From assembly GCA_903772945.1 (NCBI GenBank), contig CAICTM010000629.1, positions 1 through 55,676 on the forward strand: a stretch of 55,676 bases of DNA. The letters are read 5' to 3'. The notes below the pieces were generated by a model. That model did no database searches. It had not been told where the DNA came from and saw nothing but the letters and a program-made list of their open reading frames with translations. Position 1 is the first letter of the stretch, and each line of letters starts with the position of its first letter. This DNA is from Seminavis robusta. Lineage: Eukaryota; Bacillariophyta; Bacillariophyceae; Naviculales; Naviculaceae. A program made the translations under genes and the position numbers. This document shows, piece by piece, positions 12,164 through 20,763 of this stretch.

Positions 12164-14112
12164 AACAAACACAACCAAAAAAAGCCCACGCAGCCAGACA
12201 ACAATCGGCTGCCACTAGAAAAGCCATCGCAAACACACGCAAATCTACGGCCCAACACAAAATCACAACCGATCCATCTAAGGCCCCACGATCAAAGCGT
12301 AAAAAACGCAACAAACCCGCAGCCATAGCCCTAAAACAATTATTAAGCCACCGCCTGGAACGACTTTTCCCCCAGCCTTCCCCCTTCAACGCTCCGCAAG
12401 TCTGCAACGCCGTCAACATCGACACCGGTCGAGAAGCCAGCTACCAAGAACTTAGACGAAATTCTGAAGGAGACATATGGGAACAAATGTTTAGTGACGA
12501 AATTGGTCGATGTTGCCAAGGCAACGACGCCCACCCCGACAGTGGAACCAACACATGCTACTTCATCACCAAGGACCAGGTGCCACACAATAAAAAACCC
12601 ACATATGCTCGACTTGTACCCGAAGACCGCCCACACAAAGTGGTAAAGAAACGAGTCCGATGGACCGTCGGGGGAAACCGCATTGAATACGACGGTGAAG
12701 TTTCAACAAAAACATCCGATCTAACTACCGTAAAATGCCTACTAAACAGTGTCATATCCACTCCCGATGCCAAATTCTGTACTGCAGACATAAAAGATTT
12801 TTATCTAAACACACCAATGACAGAATACGAATACATGCGGCTTCGTGTAGATGACATCCAGCTGACATCATGCGCCGATACGACCTAGACTCCAAAATCC
12901 ATAACGGATACATCTACGTAGAAATAAGAAAAGGCATGTATGGACTACCCCAAGCCGGACGCCTTGCAAATGATCGACTAGTCAAATTCCTAGCTCAAAA
13001 TGGCTACCACCAAACCAAACACACCCACGGCCTCTTCAAACACACTACAAGGCCCATAATGTTCACACTGGTAGTAGATGATTTCGGAATCCAGTACACT
13101 GGCGAAGAACATGCCCAACACCTCATCGACACCATCCAAGCCCAATACAAAATGACGACGGACTGGACCGGAAGCCTCTATTGCGGTCTCACCCTAAACT
13201 GGGACTACACCAACAGAACCGTCGACCTCTCCATGCCAGGGTACATCACAAAAGCCCTAGCACGTTTCGAACATCCAAACCCAAACAGAGCCCAACATTC
13301 ACCATACAAATGCAACCTACCGCAATATGGAGCCAAGACCCAGCTCACAGCCAAAGCTGACACTACCAATCCTCTCCAACAAAAAGACACAAAACGCCTC
13401 CAAGAAATCATAGGAACCCTCCTATATTATGGAAGAGCAGTGGACTCAACCATGCTAGTAGCCCTTGGCACACTTGCCTCAGCCCAGACCAAAGGAACTC
13501 AGGCCACCAAGAGAGCTGCAGCTCAACTCCTAGACTATTGCTTCACCCACCCAGACGCCACAGTCAGATACCATGCAAGCGGCATGATCCTATCCATCCA
13601 CAGTGATGCATCATACCACTCTGAAACCGAAGCACGCTCTAGAGTGGCAGGCCACTTCATCCTATCTGACTCACTACAACAACCAAACACAGCTCCCAAA
13701 CCAGCGGACAAGCTCCCTCCACACAACGGAGCCATCCTAATCATCAGCTCCATTCTACCCATGGTGCTTGCCTCAGCTACGGAAGCAGAACTGGCAGCTC
13801 TATACTACAATGCCAGGAAAGCTTGCACAATCGCACAACCATTGGACGAAATATGGGCACCCACCACCAGCCACCCCGATCCAAAACGACAACGAGGTGG
13901 CCGTTGAACTCGCCCTTAACACAGTCAAACAACGACGATCCAAAGCAATCGACATGCGCTTCTATTTGATCAGAGATCGCATACAACAGGGCCAATTCCT
14001 AGTATCTTGGCGCCCTGGCAAAGAGAATTATGCTGACTACTTCAGCAAGCATCACCCGACAGCTCACCACATTCTCAAACGCGCAAGCTATCTCCAGCCC
14101 ATACATGAGTAG
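9886..14112 (+). pseudogene. Ty1/copia polyprotein, broken (right arm)
   Basis: This is the better-preserved copy of the element. A Thr/Gln-rich gag-like part ends near 10,299. It is followed by a 217-codon piece (10,449-11,102) with LCDSGCTATF and the pre-integrase ATMGHP region, and integrase pieces at 11,155-11,810, where the first catalytic region reads YTNQTGQLP (Asn where Asp is usual) and a later one LDNECS. Reverse transcriptase lies at 12,487-13,400 (VVDDFG at 13,071-13,088) and RNase H at about 13,550-14,112. Frame breaks include a missing C near 12,860 that the left arm retains. A 42-nt poly-A run replaces coding sequence at 12,121. Confidence 0.88.
12121..12162. repeat. 42-nt poly-A run inside the copia pol region
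   Basis: An uninterrupted run of 42 A's inside a short Asn/Lys-coding tract. The left arm has about 60 nt of ordinary coding sequence at the matching place (about 5545-5610). No tail, target duplication or insertion signature surrounds it, so a consensus error is the simplest explanation. Confidence 0.9.
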
Positions 14113-14122
14113 AGGCTGAGGG

Positions 14123-14299
14123 TGTGCTGATTCCGGCCGTCCGACCGTCCAAGTAGCTTTTCCTCATAATCTTATAACATCATTCGTAATACATCTATCG
14201 CTACCTTTAGTCTCTTCAACACAGGCCCCCTACTAGTACCAGAAATCCAGGTATCCAGGTGCTCCTTTAGGCCTTTCAAACCTGAGTTTTCCGATCACA
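14123..14299 (+). repeat. Possible 3' LTR of the copia element (right arm)
   Basis: It starts TGTGCTGATTCC right after the purine tract AGAGGCTGAGGG that follows the RNase H stop codon, and ends CCGATCACA. It mirrors 3418-3644 but lacks about 50 bp. The matching 5' LTR is missing from the other end, which carries the unrelated 246-bp repeat instead. Confidence 0.35.
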
Positions 14300-14582
14300 A
14301 GAATTGTTTATTTATTAATTAAGGAGGCTTTCCGCAATCATTCATTAGGCTTTTCTCTTCTTTCATGCCAACTATGTGCCAAAACTGGCTTGAGTCGAGT
14401 CATTCTTCATGCATGACATGTGGGTATCATAGCGGTAAAGTAGGTACTGCATCACGATCCTGCATTGTCCCTTATCCATCGATGTTTCTTTCGTCGGAGG
14501 TGTCAAGTCCATCCTCACAATTCAGAACCCAAGCAATCTAAAACCACCAAAGCAAAAGCACCAGCACGCCAACTTTCCAACA
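14300..14582. promoter_or_regulatory. 5' flank of the 124-codon gene (right arm)
   Basis: A/T-rich next to the copia edge (TTATTTATTAATTAA at about 14,308), then mixed sequence up to the start codon. No specific promoter element is recognised. Confidence 0.3.
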
Positions 14583-14957
14583 ATGGGAAACGCCACCTCG
14601 CTTACAAACCCCACCAAAGATGGAGCCACGTCCCCGGCGCCTTCTCCCGCCCAAGCGGCCAAGAAGCGCCGCCGATCTCCCAGACGGACGCAACCGAATG
14701 CTTTCGATCGAATCGGATCTCAAGATTTGGATCAAATCTACGAGTTTGTGCATCACCTGAAGCAAACCAAGGAGGGAGAGGAGCTATTGGACACATTTGT
14801 AGCCCATCAAGCCGAGCAGCATCCTTCCTTGGCGGGAAAACCCTCGGAGCCACCCAAGACGATTACAATACCGTCATCAGCAAACGATTCGGCTCCACAG
14901 AAATCAAAAGAGCAGCCCAATCCCAAATCACGGCGGCGGTTACCGCTTGAGCTTTGA
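14583..14957 (+). CDS. Small hypothetical protein with N-myristoylation-like start (right copy)
   Basis: It encodes 124 residues, identical to the left-arm copy. The N-terminus MGNATS fits a myristoyl acceptor (Gly2, Ser6), which would place the protein at a membrane. Basic clusters (KKRRR at about residues 27-31 and SRRR near the C-terminus) could add electrostatic membrane or nucleic-acid binding. A helical middle part (about residues 38-80) separates them. ACAATGG is a favourable start context. Conservation of the frame in both arms, where neighbouring transposon sequence is heavily damaged, mildly supports coding, but the outer arms are near-identical anyway. An overlapping 161-codon frame (14,465-14,950) is the alternative. 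No family is recognised. Confidence 0.55.
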   Translation: MGNATSLTNPTKDGATSPAPSPAQAAKKRRRSPRRTQPNAFDRIGSQDLDQIYEFVHHLKQTKEGEELLDTFVAHQAEQHPSLAGKPSEPPKTITIPSSANDSAPQKSKEQPNPKSRRRLPLEL

Positions 14958-15754
14958 ATACTTCCCCCTTCTCTGATCATTCCTTCCTAGCGAAAATATA
15001 CCAAGCATAGATTGCATAGATATATACATAGACAAATCTTCAATGACCACATCCAATAGACTTACTTCATTGCAACTTTCGTCTTCAGTTGAGGGAAGAT
15101 CCTTCTTGTACAAGGAGCTGAACCGATTGTGATGCCAACACCACGGCAAACGTCCAGCCACTTTCAAGCGGCCCTTAGTTTCGCGGAGTTGCTCTGATTT
15201 GGCCTTAGATACCAAGGGGTTTGTAGTCATGGGGCTAAGCAGCATCTCAGGTTACATGAACACAAGGTCTTCTGGGATACTAACGGTACCCCTCGACTTG
15301 TTTTCGTACCGCTTTGTGATGAAGCTCAAATTCTGCCTGCGTTGTTGGGCAGCTACACTGATGGTGTACCGTAGTAGTCGGGGAACCAAAGGGTCTCTCC
15401 TCAAGGGCCATTTCCTTTAGTGAGTTGTACCTCTCTTTAGGTGAAGACCCAAGCAGCCATCTTGGTGTGACTATGTTTAGGTTTGTTACAGCTACCCTTC
15501 TACTTGGTGGATTACAACTATGTTTCTAGATACCGGTAGAGCTAAAGGGACGAAGCCCGCAGCATGACAATTGATTCATCAGGCAGTGCGTTGGGGCTGA
15601 CGATTTGCCCAGTTGAGACGGATGCAACACTCGGTGAGAACCGGATTCGGGCGTTTAGACCATTTTGTGGCTCCAGACTTTGACGTATGACAACAATAGT
15701 TCAAAAGGAACAAGCGTTTTTGCATCTTTGTGCAATGTACCTGTCGAGATCAAG
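14958..15754. other. Gene-free spacer, right arm
   Basis: It lies between the convergent 3' ends of the 124-codon gene and the ankyrin/LRR-like gene, and is mirrored at 1967-2759. No coding, RNA or repeat signal is seen. Confidence 0.6.
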
Positions 15755-17854
15755 CTACCAACAAGCCACTCCCTGGTGCACGTTGGGTTCTTCAGCGACT
15801 TCCTGCTCCAGGTTTCGGGTCACGGGGACGCTCCAGGTTTCGGGACACAGGGACAAGTAATTGAAAAAGGCATTCAACTCAGCCACCGAATCGTAGGGAG
15901 GGTAGTATATCGAATCGTAGGGAGGGTACATCGGACCGATCCGCACCTTCTTGACACGGATCTCGAGCAATTTCTGACAAAGGTGCTCGCGAGTGCAACT
16001 TGGCTCAGTCAGCGTCTTCCTCCCGAGAGCATTCAACGCTGTGAAGTGCTCAACATACATTGCGTCCTTCTCAGCGCCATCCGCATGCCATGGTAGTACC
16101 TTGGCTTTCGTCAACGAAAAGTTTTCACGCTCCAGATGCTTAGCCAGGACTCTGCAATCTGCCTTCGTGTATGTTTCTTTTTCAGTTGTTGGCTCCAAAT
16201 GAAGGACTTCGAGGGAAGACTGTACGCGAAGGGCTTCGGTCAGCGTCTTCATATTCAAAAGTCGGCTTGATTCATAATGTAGCTCCTTCAGACGACCTGC
16301 CTCGATCCGTTCCAAGATCCAACCAGAAACATCTATCGGTGATCGCCAACTGATCTGGTGGAGCTCTGGTAGTCGGGAAACCAGGGCAAGCATACTCGAG
16401 AGGTCGGCATACCCTGAGTTGCGATCATTGTCAGCATACTTGAATGTGTGCAAACGATTGTTGTTGGCTGGCAAAATACTGCAATCTGGAGCAGGATCGA
16501 GTCGTTCGCGAATGTGCAGGTAAAATTTCATGATCCTTGTCTTGGCCATGATATTGTAGAGAGACGACCAGCAATCTTCGTCAACGCAAAGATAGATCAA
16601 GCTGAGGTCAGTAATGCTCACATTTTTCTGGAGACCGCGCTCCAAGAACTGCAGGACGGTGGAGTGGCAGGATTTGCTTTCGGGGAAATGTAGCTGCAGC
16701 GAGTGGACATAATCGAGTTGCCCCAGAAGCGCGTCCGCCACGAAGACGGGTGCATCACCATGGGCCTGTCCATCTTGCAATAGACATCCAGGTTCGGGGA
16801 TACGAATTCCTAAGTCGAGAGGGTGGGTTCTCTGGTTCAACAATTCCTGCGAGGCGAAAACTCCATCGACGTCCCAGTCCATTGGACCGCACATTAGTTT
16901 TAGTTTTGGATGGTTGAGGAGACATCCTTTCATGGCCGCAAGCTTTGCTCGAGTTAGAATGGAGTTTTTCAATTCAATTCGATCTGTCACGTAGGCGTAG
17001 GGGGGGGCACAGATCTCGTCGGAAAAGTCGCACTGGTCGTGAACATCGGAAATGGCTCTGAGCACATCCAACGACGCGCCATTCGCATAGGCCCACTCCA
17101 ACGCGGTGCAATCGCTGCGTTGATCCATGAAAGCACTCTCGGGGCACAGCTTTAGAAGATAGTGCAGCTTCGCCATATCCGAATCACGAAACTTGTGTTC
17201 CGATTCGTCTGGCCGGCAGAGTCGTCTCAAGACGCTACGGATAGGCATCAAGTCCCCAGACACGTGGCTATCAAATGCCATCGACGGGTCCATGTCGCCC
17301 ACGCACTTCAAGGAAGAAAGACTCACTCTTACATCCCTGGCTGCATAATACAGCAAGGGCATTTCCTCCCACCCGATCCACTGGAGACACGACGCAGACA
17401 ATCTAAATTCGATGATTGCTGTGAGTACTTCATGGGACACTGTTGGTATGCTGAGCACTTTGATTACTAGAGTGTGGTCAAACATATGCTCCACGAGGGT
17501 AGGGTATTTTTGGATCAACAGCCAGAGAAAGGCGTCGACACCCTCCTTCCAGTCGTCACTTTCCAAGATTATGAACACTGCCAAGATTTCATCTCGAACC
17601 CCCGTCAAGGAAGGGTGAACTGAAAATAGGAAGCGAATTCGGGCACAATCGAATTCTTCGGTGGCTCGTCCTGCCGCAAACACCATGGAGATCATCTCCT
17701 CTTGGGCTTCCTCCAGAGAAGGAACAGTGGTGGACGATTGGGCTTCTCGATGACGCGCAATCGCGAATTCTTCTCCCACAGGGCGTTGCAGTTCTTGTGT
17801 CTCCTGAAGAACAGCTATGATCGATGCGATTTCTTGAGGGTTTTGAGGGTCCAT
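15755..17854 (-). CDS. Ankyrin/LRR-like repeat protein, 699 aa
   Basis: An intact single-exon frame starting at a TCCATGG context. Residues 1-60 are Gln/Glu-rich. Residues about 60-220 are helical, resembling degenerate ankyrin-type repeats, and about 227-268 match the diatom ankyrin pattern best (LHYLLKLCPES, then TALEWAYANGASLDVLRAI). From about 375 to 600 there are Leu-rich segments typical of ribonuclease-inhibitor-like LRRs. No signal peptide or membrane helix is visible, so a cytosolic or nuclear protein-binding role is inferred. Near the C-terminus, PPYDS occurs twice (SIYY, then SVAE), from a short tandem duplication. A 15-bp DNA repeat (CCCGAAACCTGGAGC) recurs close by. The left-arm copy is disabled. 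Confidence 0.85.
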   Translation of the reverse strand: MDPQNPQEIASIIAVLQETQELQRPVGEEFAIARHREAQSSTTVPSLEEAQEEMISMVFAAGRATEEFDCARIRFLFSVHPSLTGVRDEILAVFIILESDDWKEGVDAFLWLLIQKYPTLVEHMFDHTLVIKVLSIPTVSHEVLTAIIEFRLSASCLQWIGWEEMPLLYYAARDVRVSLSSLKCVGDMDPSMAFDSHVSGDLMPIRSVLRRLCRPDESEHKFRDSDMAKLHYLLKLCPESAFMDQRSDCTALEWAYANGASLDVLRAISDVHDQCDFSDEICAPPYAYVTDRIELKNSILTRAKLAAMKGCLLNHPKLKLMCGPMDWDVDGVFASQELLNQRTHPLDLGIRIPEPGCLLQDGQAHGDAPVFVADALLGQLDYVHSLQLHFPESKSCHSTVLQFLERGLQKNVSITDLSLIYLCVDEDCWSSLYNIMAKTRIMKFYLHIRERLDPAPDCSILPANNNRLHTFKYADNDRNSGYADLSSMLALVSRLPELHQISWRSPIDVSGWILERIEAGRLKELHYESSRLLNMKTLTEALRVQSSLEVLHLEPTTEKETYTKADCRVLAKHLERENFSLTKAKVLPWHADGAEKDAMYVEHFTALNALGRKTLTEPSCTREHLCQKLLEIRVKKVRIGPMYPPYDSIYYPPYDSVAELNAFFNYLSLCPETWSVPVTRNLEQEVAEEPNVHQGVACW

Positions 17855-19064
17855 GGTATCTTCGTGGTCGCGATTGGAAAGGATGTTTTGTCTCGTCTCG
17901 TCTCGTCTCGTGTCGAAAAGAGGACTGCTGTCGGTGAAAATGAGACTAGCGGTACGACTGTACTGCGTTGGGCAATGAATGGAGCTTGGGTGAACTCTGG
18001 TGGACTGTTTCTATCGTTGCCTGATAGAGAGACTGGGTACCGTAGCTGCGATAGATGCGTCGTGAAGGTTGGCTGATGCTCGAAGTAGCTGGTCTTTGAT
18101 AGAATTATGACAGTTGTAATGGCAACACCGTGTTGCTTTGGGGTGGTTGCCCGCCAGAAGAGGTCGTCGTTGGAGAAAACCAATGACAGAGCCGGCAAGC
18201 CATATTTTACCCAGCCTCCCCAACTTTCCACGTTCCACCATGGTGGAAGCGGTTTTGGTTGGGCGCTCAGTTCGATTCTCCGTACAAAGGAGACACCATG
18301 GTAGCAACCGGTACCGGTAACTACCATTCCACCATCCGAACGCAGCACCTACGGTATGGTACAGCAACACGTACAGCTACAATACCTATGATAGCTCTCG
18401 TATGGTCTGCTTCCTGCTTCTAGCACTTTGCTAGAGAGTCGGGAGAAAAAGCATACAATAAGTTTTGTGGACTCCAAGCAAGTCCAATTGCTCGTCCTGA
18501 ACAACGAAAGCGATTGCCTCTGTCAAATTGAGCCGGACAACCCCAGATGAGCAACCTTCAGAACTTCAGTGCTATGAACAAACAAAACAGATTGAATCAT
18601 TCAGCTATCCCCAACAGAGGCTAGCCACCATACATTTTAGATAGTATACCAGCAACAGACTTCCCAACATATTCCATCCTGCCGATACCATGCCACTGGA
18701 GAAAACTTGTTGGCAGTAGCAGCACCTGCAGCAGTAACCCTCCTAGCAGCAGAAAGTAAAGTAAAGTGATGTGTGCAAAAGGGGTACCTCAAAGAGGTTT
18801 CAAATAATGGCATATGGCCTATCAAATGCACAGACCCACGGGCAAGCCAGGAAAAATGCATGGCTTGCGGATATTTTAGGCCCGTGCTAGGCATGACGTA
18901 GTAATGGAATTGTTTGTTCTATAAAGTAATAAAATTGCCACCAACGAACGCTGACGCAGAGCCACCGAATCTTCTTTCCAACATAAAGCATGAACACATC
19001 ATCTTGTTGGCAAAAGCTATCCAGAGTCCTCTGAACCTTACAAGTACAAAATCGGATTGCAGCC
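17855..19064. promoter_or_regulatory. Divergent intergenic region between the ankyrin/LRR-like and HAD genes
   Basis: Upstream of both genes. A short tandem run of TCTCG units lies at about 17,890-17,915, just before the minus-strand start. A perfect 16-bp palindrome TTCCACCATGGTGGAA lies at 18,233-18,248, and ACCGGTACCGGT at 18,307-18,318. Frames in this region are short and compositionally unlike the flanking genes. Confidence 0.45.
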
Positions 19065-20480
19065 ATGGTGTTACCAAGGATAGCAGGGATACTCTCGGTA
19101 CTTTTGATTGGCCTGACAACCACCATGGCTTCCACTAGGAGAGCCGCTGGATTCTTAGCCAACATGGGGTCGTCCCACAGAAGGAATGTGATCAAGGGAA
19201 GACAGACCATGGCGACACTGTCCATACCAGTATATGGTGGGTTAGCACGAGGCGGAAGCTCCTCTAGTGACGAGGACAACAAGGTTGATCCAGATATACC
19301 TTTCAGAATGCCTCCCCCCAATAATGGCTTCGGAAATACTCCCAACAAGGCAGAGGTGTATGCGAATGATGAACTATGGGATCTCCTGCAGATCCACGAA
19401 GGATTATCAGACCAAATGAATCAGCGACAACAAGATACCAAGAGCTCTGCGGTTTTGCCGGGCAAAGACCCTGGTGCTCCTTCGCTTCACGATTTGGTAC
19501 TTCAGACGGTACAAGAAATGGATGACACTGCAAGCAGGGACAGTGCTAATCAAGCTAATCAAGAAGAAGACAAAGATGATGACAGCTCTATTGCAAGAGC
19601 CAAAGATAGTATTATTGCAATTGCCAGTGATGTGGATGGTACACTGTTGTCCTCAAAGCAACGGGTGCACCCAAGGACGGAAGCAGCAATTCGAAAAGCC
19701 GTGAGCCAGGTAGACTCATCAAATAATGCCAACGACAGTGGCCACAAAAAGCTGCAGTATTTCTTCCCGGCTACTGGCAAAACACGAAAGGGTGCACTAG
19801 ACAGCTTGGGTCCTGAAATCAGAGAGCTATTATCGCAACTTCCTGGAGTTTTTATTCAGGGTCTATACTGCATTGACAGCAATGGCAATGTTCTCTTTGA
19901 ACAGAAACTTACAGCAGCGGCAGTGGAAAAGGCTGAGATATTGGCAGAAAAACATGGTGTCACTCTTCTGGGCTACGACGGCGACAGTCTCTACTCCAAC
20001 AAAGGGGGGGACCCAACACTGTGTGCAGAAATTCATGAAAAGTGGGGAGAACCCAAGCCAACATCCATATCGTCACTGGCAGAACATGCCAATGGCCTGC
20101 ACAAAATCCTGTTTGTCCTTCAGGATAAAGCTACATTGACCAATACTGTAAGGCCTGACTTGGAAGCCATGGCAAATGAAAATGATGCCACAGTTACACA
20201 GGCCATTCCAACCATGTTAGAATTGCTGCCACAAGGCTGTAGCAAGGCGTTGGGCGTTCAAAAGCTGTGTCAATCACTGGGCATTGACCCTGGTACACAG
20301 CTACTAGCCATTGGAGATGCTGAAAATGACATTGGCATGCTAGAAATGGCAGCCATTGGAGTGGCAGTTGGAAATGCGTGTGGAATGGCTAGGGAGGCAG
20401 CTGATTATGTCATGGATGAAACCAATGATGAAGGTGGAGCAGGAGCTGCAATGGAGAAGTTTAGTCCTCTGGGTAGATAA
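19065..20480 (+). CDS. HAD-superfamily hydrolase (Cof-type phosphatase), 471 aa
   Basis: The C-terminal 290 residues carry all HAD motifs: motif I SDVDGTLL (Asp189 nucleophile, Asp191), motif II ATGKT (Thr237), motif III Lys394 in the GCSKALG segment, and motif IV GDAENDIGML (Asp418, Asp422). The GVAVGNA segment after it and the insert between motifs II and III fit the Cof/sugar-phosphatase type (C2 cap), so Mg-dependent phosphate-ester hydrolysis is expected; the substrate is unknown. Residues 1-25 form a hydrophobic signal-like segment. Residues 26-180 are a polar, acidic extension absent from bacterial relatives, suggesting export or organelle targeting; no clear ASAF plastid motif is seen. 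The first in-frame ATG has good context (GCCATGG). The next gene is convergent, 283 bp away. Confidence 0.9.
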   Translation: MVLPRIAGILSVLLIGLTTTMASTRRAAGFLANMGSSHRRNVIKGRQTMATLSIPVYGGLARGGSSSSDEDNKVDPDIPFRMPPPNNGFGNTPNKAEVYANDELWDLLQIHEGLSDQMNQRQQDTKSSAVLPGKDPGAPSLHDLVLQTVQEMDDTASRDSANQANQEEDKDDDSSIARAKDSIIAIASDVDGTLLSSKQRVHPRTEAAIRKAVSQVDSSNNANDSGHKKLQYFFPATGKTRKGALDSLGPEIRELLSQLPGVFIQGLYCIDSNGNVLFEQKLTAAAVEKAEILAEKHGVTLLGYDGDSLYSNKGGDPTLCAEIHEKWGEPKPTSISSLAEHANGLHKILFVLQDKATLTNTVRPDLEAMANENDATVTQAIPTMLELLPQGCSKALGVQKLCQSLGIDPGTQLLAIGDAENDIGMLEMAAIGVAVGNACGMAREAADYVMDETNDEGGAGAAMEKFSPLGR

Positions 20481-20763
20481 GCTAGAGGGCCGTAGCAAGT
20501 AGAACAAAGACAACGAGCAGATATCATTCCTCGTTGTGATAGCAGCACACTCCATCTGGGATGAAGCTCCCGGAAGGTACTGGGGTGCCATTCCCATGCA
20601 GAGAACGATGATCTCTGCCGTGAGTCTTTCCTGGAGTGTCGTTCAAGTACACCTCGTCTGCTCACCATGAATTCAATCACTACTCGGGTAATGATAAATT
20701 CTAGCTAGAAAACCATGCTGTATGTAAGAATCCTTAAGTCTGTTACATCTACTGCACCGACAG

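Larger units (their letters stand above)
8895..17721. repeat. Right arm of the ~17.7-kb inverted repeat
   Basis: Reverse-complement partner of 1-8834, separated from it by a 60-bp spacer (8835-8894). This arm continues into unique sequence beyond 17,721 (the 5' end of the ankyrin/LRR-like gene, then the HAD gene), so it is the one anchored in the chromosome. It lacks about 50 bp near 14,145 and about 60 bp at 12,110-12,165 that the left arm keeps, and the left arm in turn carries small lesions this arm lacks. Confidence 0.95.

Noticed and set aside
17815..18348. 177-codon minus-strand frame upstream of the 699-aa gene
   Set aside because: It overlaps the start of the 699-aa gene in another frame, has no recognisable motif and covers the expected promoter.
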